Of a DNA stretch of 64,000 nt, positions 33,086-45,902 are shown in pieces. The notes under the pieces are model-generated. The model searched no databases, was not told the origin of the DNA, and worked only from the letters and a program-made list of their open reading frames with translations. The position numbers and the translations under genes were made by a program. This DNA is from Dermatemys mawii (lineage: Eukaryota; Chordata; Testudines; Dermatemydidae): positions 41,416,949-41,480,948 of the forward strand of contig ML677335.1 of the NCBI GenBank assembly GCA_007922305.1, written 5' to 3'. The first letter of the stretch is position 1, and each line of letters opens with the position of its first letter.

Positions 33086-36000
33086 TTCGAGTTTAGCTAC
33101 TTTTCATTTGGGGAACATGGAGTTTAGTTGGTTAGTTTACCCACTTTTTTAAAAGCCACTACACCCCTGGTGTGGCCCCACACGCAGAAGGTTGTGAGCA
33201 GCATCTCCCTGACCCAAGAGGCTGTTTCCTGACCGATCCAAACACAACCCTTGTAGTTGGGTTCTATCAGGTTTGGGATGGGCTGCAAGGATCTAACTCA
33301 ATCCACCTTGCTGTAGGCTGGCTCTCTGCAGCTTGATTGCTGAAGACATAGATTGCACACTTCCCTACAGAGCCCCCTATCTTGCAAGCAGGGTCAGGAA
33401 ACCCCTTACACTAAAAGGGATAGTTTCCAATACACCATACCGATCACTTCCCCATCCACACTGAACCAGATCAGCCTGCCCCACGCAGAGGAGGAGCAAC
33501 AGCCCACAAAAAGCTGTTCTTCCATTTCTATTGACCGGCAAGAGAGGTAGTCTGCACAGACAAGGAAAAAGGTGTCTTGCTCCCTCTTACATCTCTGAAT
33601 GGGGCCACAGGGCAAGTCAGAACCTTGTCTCAAATGAATTAGCAAAAGTATTCATGCAAAACTTTGTAAAGAAATGGTCACCAGCAACAGTGATCATCTC
33701 CTGAGTAACAAGCTTAGGGGAGATTAAAGGAAGCACCTACATCCAGCAAAACTGGAAGCGTGGTGAAAGTCTTCAGCTTCTCTTCATGGATAGATCCAAG
33801 TAGTGCAAAGACATGGGGTGACGACGACATTAATTACAGAGAACAATGTTACAAGGAAAACTTTTTTGACCTCCCAGAAGATTTGCTTTGAGTTTGGATG
33901 ACATTCCTTATGGGCAAAGATTCAGGGTGTCCCTTAATATAAATAGGCCCATAACCAGCAGACGAAAACCACAACATTTAGACTTGGCTCTGCGTCTGAA
34001 TGCTCCACAGTGCAGATTATTCTTAGCTGGGGTTTTGCTTGGAGTTTATTTCTAAGTTCCTTACTCAGCATTAGGTTCAGTGGCACTTTTACTGCCTAAG
34101 GAATGCGTAGGGAACTTCCAGATTTGGTCCTTAAGAAATAGTGCTAGACAAGAGAAGTGAAATCCTGAAACAGTGGAATAAGCCTGCCATTCTTTCTAGT
34201 CTCCAATAATTTTCTTCTTTAGCGATAAAACCTTAGTTACCTGATTAAAAAGATCTCCTTTCTGTCCCTTGCTTTTCTTACTCAGGAAGATTTGTTCAGC
34301 ATAGCTGGATCTCCAAGCTTTGCAATTTTTCTGTAAATATCACATTTAAATAAGCCCAGATCTGGATCATTCTTGCCACCTTGCTTAAATTTCTAGTCTT
34401 TCCTCCTCTGGGTAAAGAGCAATCTGGTCTGTGCATCCGGTTTACTCTTTCCAAGGCTAAAATTAGCTCTGTTTACAAGAGTTTCTTTTAGCTGGTAGCA
34501 TTCTCTAGGACAGACTCACTTTTATATACAAATGCTGGATGTAACAACGGCCTAACTATTGCTTTGAGAAGAAGAGAAACCAGAGATTTGTACCTTTTAC
34601 TTTCTGTAAAGTAAAGTAAAGAGGGTTCCATAACTCTCATCCAACTCAGCATACCTAACAAGTATTAATCCAGTGCAGTGAAACCCTTAAAGTGATAAAC
34701 ATTGGGTTCTGAACATGAACAGCCACCTCCATCCTAACATACAATTATCAACACCCATAGCTCTGCAAAGCCTAACTTGGTAGAAATTACTAAGTCACAG
34801 GACTCTGCAGTTGACAAGGTTAAAGAGATTTCCCCATTTACTCTAATTTCTGCTCCTCCATTCTTATATTCTCCTGAGGATCGCCATGGATACTCCTAGG
34901 AAAAAATGTTTGTTAGTAAGTGGAAGGCAACACAATGGAAAATATCAGTGAACCCAATTTTATTTTATTTAGAAATGACACCCCATCCCTGTCCCCTGGG
35001 GCAAAACTTGTTTTCTAGACATGACCTCAGATGTGCTACATGCACTCTGCACAATCTATCACCATGCTGCCTATAATTAGGTTTGTTAACATACAGCCTA
35101 GTGCAGGCTTGTTGACTGGGAACTTAATCAAGTTACTATTGAGTTCTTGTATGCATTGCTTCAGGTGACTGTTTTACTTGTAGAATTATAGCTGCGACCA
35201 ACGTGAGGAAATTAGCTCTGGACACAAGCTTTTTTCCCCCCTTCCACTCTCCCTCCCCCCCCGACATGTGAAAATATTTAGCAAACAGTGACAATGATGG
35301 AAAACAGTAGGAAACAAAATGTTCTACATTAGTATAAAACATGAAAAATGCAGCAAGGACCCTCAGTGGTACAACATGTGTTACGCTGGCTGGCAGTCCA
35401 TTAGGCTTGATAGACATTTCACTTACCTAAGTCAAATATAACAGTCTAGTATTCATTAATATAAGAAGGGGGTTGTGGAATCAAGCCTACCATCTGGTTA
35501 GAACGACAGAATAATCTACAACTCATGATTAGGTCTAAGGAGTGGAATTTCACTTTAATCTTTTTCATTGCTCGAAATTTCCATCTGCACAGTACGGCAC
35601 ATCATTTTTCTTCAAGACAAATGTGCTGTTTTTCATGTTCCAAAATTAGATCAGAAGAAAACGATTAATCATGTCATGGCCTGGGAAAGAAAACAAAGCC
35701 CTGATATTTTCTCTCTCACTAGCTCTGGCTGTTTGCAAGTTCCTTTCTTTCCCTGTCTCGATTTTCATCACAACTTTCAGAGAGATTCACACAGCATTAA
35801 ACCAGAAAGATGGGCTGCAAAATAAAGATGTGGCTTCAATTGGCATAGCCATTTTGATTTTCTTCACCGCTTCCTCCACCCCATGCATGCACGTATCCTT
35901 TGCCTCCTCCTCTCTGCTCTCTTCCACCCCATACCATGTGGCCCCTGGCACAGGGCAACAGATGGTGACCTGTTTGTATGTGACACCGTAACTGAATCTA

Positions 36001-36472
36001 AACTCAAGGAAACAAGTCACCGGGCTGCAAATTAGTGAGACCACACAACTGTCAGGTGGCAGTCCCCTTTGACAGTTGTAGGCCATTATAGGAACATTGA
36101 TGTTTTCGCAGTGTGACAAAAAGGAATTCTTTTTGCAGCAGACCTGTCTGTCAGCTGGCTCTCAAGTCATAACAAATCCCTGGCACTCAGCTGAGGCTGA
36201 ACATTCACAGCGTCAGGAGGATGATAAATGACCTGCAGGGCTTTGAAGTGCCTTGGCAGTTCAGATGGGTCCACAGTGCTGACAGAGAAATATACACAAC
36301 AGCGTAACCAATAATGAGAACATTAAACATTCCTGCTTTGTGACAGGCTGACAGAAAAGCCCAGCCTCACATCAATCATCTTTGGAGATATAACCTTGAC
36401 AATTAGCCCCCTCTGTGATACTCGGAATAACCTTTTTTCCTCCCCCCACCCCTCTTTTCCTTTTCTTTTTTC

Positions 36473-36488
36473 TTTTTTTTTTTTTTTT
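36473..36488 (+). repeat. Homopolymer T tract (16 T)
   Basis: Run of 16 T following a CT-rich stretch; a slippage-prone simple sequence. Confidence 0.95.
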
Positions 36489-37857
36489 GGTGCCTGGCTT
36501 ATCTGCTATGATCTTATTTCTGGCCTGGGAGAAGGGGAAAAAACCGCAGAGGGGAAAAAAAACCACAACGAAAAAGATCTTTTCCTTTTCTTCCATGTGA
36601 ATATAAAATATGCCAGCACAAAGTTTATTTGATGGACTTCCACCTGTTTCCCTCTAGGAGGGGAGAATATATATTTTTTGCCGTATCTGCCCAACCATCT
36701 GTCACTACAAACACTCCGAGAAGAAATTTGTTTACATTTTATACTTATTTTGTTCCTGAGGTTTTTTCCCTTTGCCCTGGCTCCTACATTCATTTGCACT
36801 CGCCCATCAAGCAGCCCTTCCACTTGTGAGAGTGAGATGATTAAGTGTGAGACTGTCCCTGTTATATTGTATTCCAGAATCATTCAGCAAAACAGATAGA
36901 ATCTCAGCTTCCATTCTATAACCCTGTGTTTCTTTTCTTTATAAAAAAAAATCCTTTCAAAAGCGCAAAAATAATCTTCAAAGGACAAATGAAAGGTGCA
37001 GCTCATCCTTTGGAAACAGAATCACTGCATGAAAACTCAAGGCCTGAATCTGTTCTCAGATGCTGGCTTTACTGACTGTGGAGTTCCTGCTGATTTATGC
37101 CGGCAGGCAAGAAGAATCAGATCCCCTTACTGGAGCTTGCCGCTCTTCTACTTCCCTGTGCCATGGTTCTCCTGATTGCAGCAGAACATGAGCAATGAGG
37201 TCAACGGGAGTGACTTGTGGTGGGGGAGAATTAGGCCTCAGGGCCAAAATTCAGAACATTTCATTCAATCCCCAAGTCAATCAGGCAAAGCCCAAGAGGG
37301 GTTGAGGAGGAGGCTGTAGGGGGGCTATCACCTTTTAGGGATATCACTCAAATGAAGAATGAAAGTACACTACGTTCAGACATGCTGGTTAACTGTGGAG
37401 TCACTGCAACCACACCAGAGTCACTCCAGTTTTATACCAATCTAACAGAGCAGTTTCTGGCCCTGAGTAACTGCTCAAGCATTTGGGCTCTGATGCTGCA
37501 CCATTAGAGTCAATAACAAGACTTCAAAAGGTATATGATCAGGTCTTTGGCTGCCTGATTTCAGAGACATTGATTTTTGCTTCTATAATGACAAAAACAA
37601 ACCCCCTCTCTCTCTAGTGCAAACAACTCATGTACTAAATAAATAATAAATAATAATACTTAGCTCTTATACTTAAGTCTGAGCAGAGCCCAGGGGCAGG
37701 GCAGTAAAACTGGCTTACTCAGAACCAGCTGCTTCTAAAAGAGAACTGACAGCTCATTTTGAATCTAAAGTTCATCAGAAGACAGCTGGATTTCATAGAC
37801 TGAAGCAAAGTCTTGCCTTGGGACCTGATTGCTACATTCAATTTCAGGCCCTTTCAC

Positions 37858-38608
37858 AATGACAGAGCAGTATTGTACTGAGGGGCACTTACCTCTTGAG
37901 CACCTCCTGCTCCTGCATGTGGTACTGCAGTCCTTTTCCCACTCCTGGCAGGTCTTTGAGTGCCTTGGCCTTCCAGCCACATACAAAGAGTCCTCCAGGC
38001 AAGCCACACAGCAGAGTCCAACAGAAAGTGGCCATCTGCTCTCACCAGGTTCTTCAACCCCACCTTTGGGCTCTTTCCATTCATTTTTTTCCTCAGGCTT
38101 CCCAACAAGCCTGGTCCCTTTCTTGGGTTTACACCACTTCACCAGTGGGGGAACCTAGTCCATCCATTACTCTATGCCAAAGACCCTATAAATAGCACCT
38201 ACAGGCTGCTCACTTTAATTCACTGGTGCTCAGCCTCTTTGCACCTAGCCCCTTTAGCTTTACCCCTTTGCTCAGGATTAAGGTGCTCCGGTCCTCTCTG
38301 TCCCAGCTTAACCAAATGCAGCCAGAACCAAAACTCTAAGTAACCATTCAGTCACCTATGGCCAGCAACACTTGCTTACTCCCTCCACCCGCTTCTTCTT
38401 CTCCCTCTAATCCAAGCCAGAAACTGACCTACTAAGGTCCTGCAGCTTCTTTTATTTGAGCTGGGCTCGGATTGGTTGCTTCACTGCAGCTCTCTAGGCA
38501 GGCCTGGAGGACCCACCTCTGCTGCTCCTTTCCTGGAAAGGGTGTAGTAGGACCAGGATGGCCTCCAGCAGGGGGCCATGAAGGCTAGATACATCCCTAT
38601 CACAGGTA
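37858..38608 (+). mobile_element. Possible solo LTR remnant
   Basis: This 750-bp block has a different texture from its flanks: C/T-rich, long low-stop frames on both strands (up to 127 codons), a 'CCTATAAATAGC' TATA-like site near 38187, and 'CTCGGATTGGTTGCTTCACT' (an inverted CCAAT, ATTGG) near 38466. It closes with 'CTAGATACATCCCTATCACA', similar to LTR ends I associate with reptile retroelements. I could not fix a TG start, a matching LTR or a target duplication. The open frames show no gag, pol or env motif. Confidence 0.3.
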
Positions 38609-40740
38609 CATTGTTCAAAGGAGAATCAGATCCAGCAACAAGCCCTTAAGCAGCCCTGCAGCCTCCAGTACAATGAGCAGAGAAGCCAGTCATAGACCCA
38701 GATGACACTGCTGAAGTCACATATTTCAGCATCTGTGTTTTGGTACTCTCAGAACATGTCCTGTCCATATGGCCACAACTGTTGATTTCACTTCTGTAAG
38801 AGGGCAGTGCAAAGGAGCAAGGAGAGGCACTAGGAAGAAGGCAACAGTGAGATGCAGATACTGTTCAGCATTCAGACTGCATGCCTCATTTGTGTTCTAA
38901 TTATAATTCTTTGGTAAAAAGACAATCACACAGAGCTTGTATGAGAGTGTGCAGCCATACTGGGGCATGACAAGGGGTATATGATAGCAAGGGAGCATTT
39001 CCCTCTGCCAGATTGCAAACAGAAAAAGGGGCCATTTTATTTTCAAGCAGATTCAGTATTCATGAGAGGCCAGACTGACAGCCCTGGCAATGGAAACCCT
39101 CTCTTTAGCTAATGAACAGGTACAGCAGAAGCAATGGCTAGCTTTCCACCACCCTACGAATGGACTGGAGGAATGTGCATAATCTGGAGAGGTGGTAGTG
39201 CAGTCAACAGTGTGATTGCTTAATCCATGGTGGCATTCATGAAGTGCAAGTTGTGTCTCAGTCTGTGAGGCAGCGAGCCAAAAAAACTACAGGTGCTGCA
39301 TGTTCCCAGCATGTGAAATAAGGTAGCCCCTTCTGTGCCTATTACACCTGAGCCCTGTCTCAACAATGGAGGGGACAGTAGATCAGCTGCTTCTGGGGTA
39401 TGGATATTCTGCACCATTGGCCTCTCTGCTGAGATCACTCACAAAGGTCAAGGCATACCAGCTGTGGTAATTGTTTCAGAGGTGTAAATCGCTGTCCACT
39501 AGGAAGGGGACTGAACCCAGCACATCATTTACCATTGGCTTCCAAAGAAGTAGCAGCAACTTTTGATCACTAGTGCTCAGGAACAAACTCAAGCCACTGG
39601 CCTCCTGATGATGATCTCTCATAACCATAATATTGACACATTGGATTCTGCTTGCAGAGACCCTTTCTTGGCCCAGGGACTAGTAGTCACCATAGTGGAT
39701 ACCATCAGGTAAGTGGCAGTCTCAGCTCTCAGGCACGTTATCATTCTTGTTGTCAGTCAAACCCTTCCTTTTAATTCCAGTGTGCATCTTACCCAGCGCC
39801 AAGTCTGTTACACACACTAGGCAATAGTGTCTGTTCTACGGATCAGCACGTGAGGCAGGGAGTCATGATTAGAGGTGTGGGAAGTATTCATAGGGAGCTT
39901 CCTATCCATTCATTTTCAGGGGCAGGGGAGCAGAGAGGTTCAGTGTATATATAATTCTGAGCACCCGGTCACTGAAGGTGCAGGAACTATGGCCTGCCCC
40001 TCTTCTGCTTCAGTCTAGGGGCAGAGTGGCCCCTGCTGTATTTCCTCTTGTCTCCAGGTGATGAGGTATGGCCACTAATTCCTACCCTGCAGCATTTCCA
40101 GGGAACCACTTCCAGGTAGAAACAGCTGCTGATTTACTCCATAAAAGGGTCTAAATAGGAGAGAACAGGATGCACCAGCCCTCCGATCCCACACGTGCAG
40201 CAGTGGAGCTTTCAGTGCCAGCCATTCAGATGGGACTGAGAAACACCTACACAACCCCAGTTGGCTTGTGTAGATGCCTAGTATGGGACACCTTCCCTCC
40301 CATGATTTCTGTAGCAACCATACCATAGGATTTATGAGACAGATTTCAGGGTACATCCACCACAGTTGGCTGTTGGCAAAGACAACAACCTACTTCCACT
40401 GCTGTATGGCTTTGGTGGATGTAACCTGACCCCCACCTAAGATTGTGTGTGGATCAGGTGGCTTGTACGAGATGCTGGTGAAGAACCTGTGGATGGGAAG
40501 CATCCATTTATTTTCACCTGAAGACCTTAAGGGAGAGAGGAGCAGACACCCAGAATTCCTGAGGACCACAGAGGCTCTAGAACTATGGACTGGGGAGTGA
40601 GCTGCCCAAAAAGGCCTCCATGAAGAAAGCTAAATGAAGGAAGGGATCTGGAAGCTTGTTGGGGAGAAACTAATGAATCCCTCTGTATGGTTGTTTGGTG
40701 AAACCCATGAGAACCAAACTCTATAGGATTCACAAAGGTC
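38609..40740. other. Unannotated noncoding stretch
   Basis: Nothing recognisable: there are no conserved protein motifs, no RNA gene and no clear repeat. Confidence 0.35.
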
Positions 40741-40970
40741 TAGTCAGGACTTCTGGGTTCTGTTCTAGGCTCTGCCACATACCCTTAGATAAACCACTTT
40801 TTCCTGCCTCCATTTCCAGATTACGTACGTAAAAAAAAAAAGAGAATGGTTGCAGCGAATGTACACCCAGCTCACAGATGTGTTTTGAAGCTTAATTAAA
40901 CTCTGTAAAGCACTTTGCAATTATGGGATGAAAAAGTGTCATTAGAGGAACATGGTATTATTATATTTCA
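40741..40970 (+). mobile_element. MIR-type SINE
   Basis: 'GGACTTCTGGGTTCTGTTCT', 'TTCCTGCCTCCATTTCCAGA' and 'TTAAACTCTGTAAAGCACTT' follow the MIR order (head, core, 'aaagcgctt' tail). An A12 run sits in the middle (40831-40842). Confidence 0.6.
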
Positions 40971-42504
40971 CTAGATTCTCATAAATGTCTTTGAATGACA
41001 TTGAAGAGAAAATATGGAGGAGGAATAATAAATCATAACATAAACATTGCAAATGCCGCTTGCCTATCTACCCCCTTCTTACTTTTAACTCAGAAGATAT
41101 ACAAATTATGTCTAAAATAAGCTTTTTATGAAAATTATCCACAGAGTCGTGTACAAGCTGTAAGAACCACATGTGTTTTATGTGAATGAGAACATACATG
41201 TTTCCTTGCACCCTCTCTGTGGTGTAAAATGGGTTAATAAAATATACGTTGAGATCAAAGGAGAGCCGAGGTGACATTTTGGCCTTGAGGCCTTCGTGTG
41301 GCTGTGGGAAAACAGAATGAGGTTGCTCTGTAGCCTATGTTGCTGATGTACCATTAGTGGCATTTTCAGACTGTGTGGTTTTTTTAAGATTAGATCTGTA
41401 TAGATTAGAGCATATGTATAGAAAGCAGCATGAATTGAGGTTTTTTTCCCTAATGGAGAATTACTGAAGATGTTAAAAATGACTGAGACAATCAGACAAT
41501 CTGGTGAAAATATTAAATTATGTAATTATTAGATTATACCCACTCAGGAGCTCTGCCTACGAGGGGCAAGGGTATGTTTGTGCAGCATCAGCGGCATGTA
41601 CACATCATAAGTATGACTATAGGCAGTCGGCCTTTCATCTCATGACTCAGGACCTGTGCATGTGACATGAATATTCACACATAGTGTCACACATTCCTAT
41701 TTACATGACAGAGAGCCGTTATGGAATAAATCATGGGTCTGGCTTAACACGAGCTAGTCCAAAACCAAATGATGATCATGGTCCTAGCAGAATTGTACTT
41801 ACCCATCTTCCAGCTGAATTGTAGCTAACACAGTTGTAGCCCAGTGGGACAGAGATTTTATTATAAACAAGCCTATTATCTGACCCTAAACGACACACAC
41901 ATTGCTTTTCTTGCATGGGGCCTAGCCCACAAAAGTGTTACTCGTGGATGGAGTAGTGCTTACTCTGGTGAGCAGTTCCTTTGAAGTCAGTGTGTCTTCT
42001 CATGACAGTAAGTGTCATACTCACTAGCAAGGGCCTGTATGATGAGGCCTATGGTTTACAGTCCTATACGTCGACACAAGTTGTTTTACATTCAGCTGTT
42101 CGGCCATAACGCTATCTGCAAATGGTTTCAAATACCATGACAAGCCCTACTATCTGCATGATCCAGTGCTAACTGGGCACAACCACCTCACCTAAACCAT
42201 TTCCTTTCTGGCCTAGAATTTGTATTTCAGTTTAATTCACTATCCAGGTGCCCTGTAGCCACTCTGTGTCAAATCTGCCACTGCATATTCATTACAATCT
42301 CCAGTTTGGAGAGGCTTTAATTTAAAACACTAAGTGACCCCCAATACATGACATTATCAGTTCTGCATGCCGAGTTAGGTTCCTTCTCCTGTGGACATGA
42401 AACGGTTGAGGCAATTTGGTCTACAAAGTGAACTAACTGCTTTTCATAAAGGTTATCGCTGCCCATTTAACGGCTTAACTTGTGCCACACGGGTGGAGCA
42501 AAGG
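40971..42504. other. Unannotated noncoding stretch
   Basis: No gene or clear repeat is recognised; AT-rich in the first 600 bp. Confidence 0.35.
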
Positions 42505-42625
42505 TTAGATTTAAAGTTCCTTGGGGCAGGGCCCATCTTCTGTTGTGTGTTTGCACAGAGCCCCACACAACAGGGTCATAGTCCACAACTGGAGCACTAC
42601 TGCTGTGCAAATAATTGATAATGTA
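42505..42625 (+). mobile_element. MIR-type SINE tail
   Basis: 'AGTTCCTTGGGGCAGGGCCC', 'TGTTTGCACAGAGCCCCACA' and 'GCACTACTGCTGTGCAAATA' correspond to the tail phrase of the SINE at 25257-25475. Confidence 0.55.
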
Positions 42626-43074
42626 GAAATCTGATCAATTACCTAGAAGATATAACTGGGAACCCAGTCTAACATAATCTTCAAAACAACAAACAAAAAT
42701 AAACCACCCAAGATTTTGAGAGATAGCTCGTATTATGGTTAGAAAATGCCAGGGGAATCTCTCTTTATGTTTTATTGTTTCCAATGTCATAAATGTGTAG
42801 AAAATAATAAAAAGGAAAGTGAAGGAGGTGTAGATTTCTCTCTAAACACAAGATGAATATCACAGAGAAATGGATATGCTATTTCTGTAGCTGTCTTGTT
42901 TGAATAGAAGAATGGGGTTTTTTATGAAAAAATGAGAGAAAGAAGAACCCTGTCAGTTAGTCTGGTAAGAAATCTCTGGTAAAGTTAACAAAGTGAGGGG
43001 AAATCTGTAAGCACCTAGAGGGAGACAAAGGCATGAGCAATGAAGAGTGTGGTTTTATAAAGAACCTGCTGGAC

Positions 43075-43215
43075 AATCTGCCAGGCACTTTTATTACTGA
43101 ATTGCAAAATGAGTGGATCCAGGGGAATGCAGTGGATATAATGTATTTAGACTTTAGTAAAGCATTTGATACATGATCTCATGGAAACTTACTTGAAATA
43201 TTCATTTAAATTGAT
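43075..43215 (+). mobile_element. CR1 LINE internal fragment (RT motif A region)
   Basis: The plus strand reads WIQGNAVDIMYLDFSKAFDT followed at once by a stop. LDFSKAFDT is the CR1 reverse-transcriptase motif A. The fragment has neither the 5' part nor the rest of the RT, so it is a dead internal piece, unrelated in position to the 3' half at 49.6 kb. Confidence 0.75.
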
Positions 43216-43979
43216 TTAGATGAGAGCACAGGAGCTGGGACTGAAAACTTCTTTCAAATTCTTCCTTTTATCTCCATTCCTACTGGTAATCTGTTGCCTC
43301 AGATACAATATCCTCTTCCTCTTTGGTCTCCCCACATCTAAACTAAGCCTTTCTTCCAGTAACCACTTAGAACCTCTCTCCCTTTTCATTTGCTTTGAGG
43401 CTTCTTCTCCTTCTCAGTTTGTTGACTTGTACTTCTTTTGCATCAAAATCACAATACTAGTCCTTATTCTCTTGGCTCTGTGCAGCCCTGCCCTGAGACC
43501 TCTTCCCTCATCACTTCCTACAGCCCTTCTGCTCTTAAAGTAGCCACCAATAGGAGGAGATAATCCTTTGTGTGGCACTGATGAAATTGGGAAGGAAACA
43601 TTTCACAAAGCACTGAGCACCTGAATACCAGAAAGGTATAGCCAAACTGGACCGAATTCAGAAAAAATACAACATTAAAGGGACTCTGAGATAAGGGTTT
43701 AAAAGAAGGTGATACTTTATGCTGTCACTGGCTTGCCTGAGCTCCTGGGCATCTTGCAGTGCAAACTCCCCTTAATTTTATGGTAATAAACTGATATTTA
43801 ACTCCAAATGGCCATCTGGGCTTTAAATTCCATATCAAACAGTCCTTTCCTGGTCCAATGAAAAAGATGCAGTTAACCCAATAAACCTAGCCTGATCAGG
43901 GGCCTAAGACGGGGGAATCCTTCCTCCTCTATCCAAACTTCACCCGTAATTGACACCTAGAAGAAGCAGCCAGACTTTT
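43216..43979. other. Unannotated noncoding stretch
   Basis: A 107-codon frame at 43220-43543 is leucine/serine-rich from CT-rich DNA and shows no domain. Nothing else is recognised. Confidence 0.35.
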
Positions 43980-44207
43980 TTATCTTGCCTGCTGAGCCTT
44001 CATTGGCTTCTGCTTGCTCTGAGCCTGTCTAGCTGCAAGAGGAACTATTCTTGTTGGTACTTCCAGTAGCTGCTCCTGTGTGACTTCTCTAGGCAGCTTT
44101 GGCGGTCTGAACTCACTGTTCTTTTTCTCCAGAAGGACATTTTCTTTGGGTGTGGTGTACCAAGGTGTCAGGGCCTTCAACAAGGGCCAGCAAATGTCTA
44201 ATGCACC
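43980..44207 (-). pseudogene. Unidentified 76-codon open frame, possible gene fragment
   Basis: On the minus strand a frame runs from just after a TGA to a TAA with no internal stop, reading ...ALTPWYTTPKENVLLEKK..., EFRPPKLPREVTQEQLLEVP and a basic, glutamine-rich end (QAQSKQKPMKAQQAR). The alternation of charged and proline-containing segments looks more protein-like than other short frames in this window, and its composition is not explained by a repeat I know. I do not recognise the family. It could be the last exon or a processed fragment of a host gene, or chance. There is no ATG at the start of the frame and no convincing splice acceptor. Confidence 0.2.
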
Positions 44208-44616
44208 TCATCACACATGCATAACACAGAACAAGAAACATTATTAGCATAAGAAAATCCGTGTTATTCCTATAGCCACATAATCGTACTGATTCATTGT
44301 GTAACTTCTGCTTAGAAATTGACTTCCTACTACAGATTGAAATGAACAGCATGTATATCCTCATACATTCCTCAGACAAACAATCTTAACAAGAATGAAT
44401 ATTTAACAACAAATTAGAGACTGCAATGAGTCGTTGGTTTCACCGCTGGTCCAGGTCTGGCCATCGTCTAACCTGAAGGAGGGGGTTGTCTAGGATTATC
44501 AAATCTCAGAAGTGGAGATTGCTGGACAATAGTTTTGGAACTCTTTGCAACATGATTATCTCCCTTCATGGAGGTTGTGGTATGACTAGTGTAACTAGTC
44601 CTGTCTGGGCCAAGAG

Positions 44617-44805
44617 CAGGATTTCATAGGTTTTAGGGCCAGAAGGAACCATTATCATCATCTACTCTGATCTCCTCAGTAACATAGGCCATAAAACTTC
44701 ATCCAGGAATTTGTACATCAAGTCCATAAACTTTTTGTTTGAGCTACAGCATGTTTTTTAGAAAGATATCCAATCTGGATTAAAACCTTAAACTCAAGAC
44801 CTTCT
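44617..44805 (-). mobile_element. CR1 LINE 3' end fragment
   Basis: The plus strand reads 'GATTTCATAGGTTTTAGGGC', 'AGGCCATAAAACTTCATCCA' and 'AGAAAGATATCCAATCTGGA', the reverse complement of a CR1 tail of the same lineage as 11486-12372. It lacks coding sequence. Confidence 0.7.
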
Positions 44806-45314
44806 GAACTAAATATACCCCTACTGTGTACACAGGGACAGAGTCTTCTAGATGCCAAATGCAGCAGACTTATTAACCACTTGAACAGATCAGCCACTAC
44901 ACAGGGACAAACATCCCCCTCACCTCTCCACTGTGTTAATGGGGTTACAAACACTATTGCTATTAGGATAAGGTGACAATTCAACTGGGTTTGAACGAAC
45001 TGACGTTGATACCCACTTCTTTTGTTCTGAGTGCCTAAATCAATCTCAAGCATCTAGGAGGTTGGGGTGCAACTATGGCTAAAAGTGTCTTCCATATTAA
45101 TGTCCGCTCTCTCTAGGCCTTGCAGAAACTCATTTGCCTTTAGAATATCTTTGGGGCACTTTTGATACCATATGGAAGGAAACAAAAGTGAGAGCTTCTG
45201 AATGTTCTTTTGTTATAAATTATCAGCTTGGCAACGTCAGAGGAGAGTGGAACTTCCAAGAATTCACTATCTAGTGAAGAGATTATATTGATGGGCAACC
45301 ACTGCAGGTGAAGG

Positions 45315-45475
45315 ATGATATTGTGGTTAAGGCTCTGGACCGTGACTTAACGCGATATGGGTTCCATTCCCAGCTCTAACACAGATTTCCTGTGTGACTT
45401 TGAGCAAGTCACTTAATCTCTCTCAGTGCCTCAGTTCCCCATATGTAAAATTGGGTGTGAATAGGTTTGCCTCTT
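45315..45475 (+). mobile_element. MIR-type SINE, left part of a split copy
   Basis: 'TGGTTAAGGCTCTGGACCGT', 'GGTTCCATTCCCAGCTCTAA' (B-box-like), 'TGAGCAAGTCACTTAATCTC' and 'GTGCCTCAGTTCCCCATATG' are a clear MIR head and core. The sequence then breaks off, and the MIR-like tail 'GTGCTACTGTAATACC' appears only at 45887-45902. Confidence 0.75.
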
Positions 45476-45886
45476 AAACACCCCCCTGTGGAACATCAGG
45501 GCACCACCCACGCAGCCACAGGTCTCTACTGGTAGGTTCATTGGCTTGTAGCAGTGCTTTAGCCCCCTCTAGGGGCAAGGTAGTTTTCCCAAGGTGTTGA
45601 GGTTCCAAACAAACCAGGAAAAACTACAGTTCAAACCAGGGTCATCCAGTGAACCTTTAGTGGGACCCCCTCTTTAACTCAGGACTTGTCTTCAAACAAT
45701 TAGTACTGCAGCCAGTTTCCCAGGGACTGGTCATCCCTTACTCTGGAAGGTTTACCTGGCTAGCAAGCTACTTCAGTCTCAGGCTGCAAGCAGGCTTATC
45801 ATACATCAGGAAAGGCAGAGCTCTGCTCTTCTTCCTGGTCAACCTTCAATGGGGCTGTCTCCTCCTTTTAACTCCATGCCTCTATG
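45476..45886. mobile_element. Possible LTR-like insertion inside a MIR
   Basis: About 410 bp separate a MIR core from what looks like its tail. The block contains 'TAGCCCCCTCTAGGGGCAAG', 'AGTGGGACCCCCTCTTTAAC' and 'GGCTAGCAAGCTACTTCAGT', phrases I associate with a reptile LTR, and it has no coding frame. I see no clean duplication at the edges, so the boundaries are approximate. Confidence 0.35.
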
Positions 45887-45902
45887 TGCTACTGTAATAC
45901 CA

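Larger units (their letters stand above)
30736..37857. other. Long unannotated stretch
   Basis: No supportable gene. A T16 tract lies at 36473-36488 beside a pyrimidine-rich run. About 35990-36420 ('AGTGAGACCACACAACTGTC', 'AATCATCTTTGGAGATATAA') is balanced in composition and free of recognised repeats, so it is a candidate conserved noncoding block. 37045-37120 and 37365-37470 contain 'AATCTGTTCTCAGATGC' and 'GAGTCACTCCAGTTTTATAC' phrases that look like diverged palindromic repeats. Confidence 0.3.

Noticed and set aside
37858..38608. Endogenous retrovirus with coding region
   Set aside because: Only LTR-like promoter and end features are suggested. No gag, pol or env motif, primer-binding site or second LTR was found, so at most a solo LTR remnant is reported.
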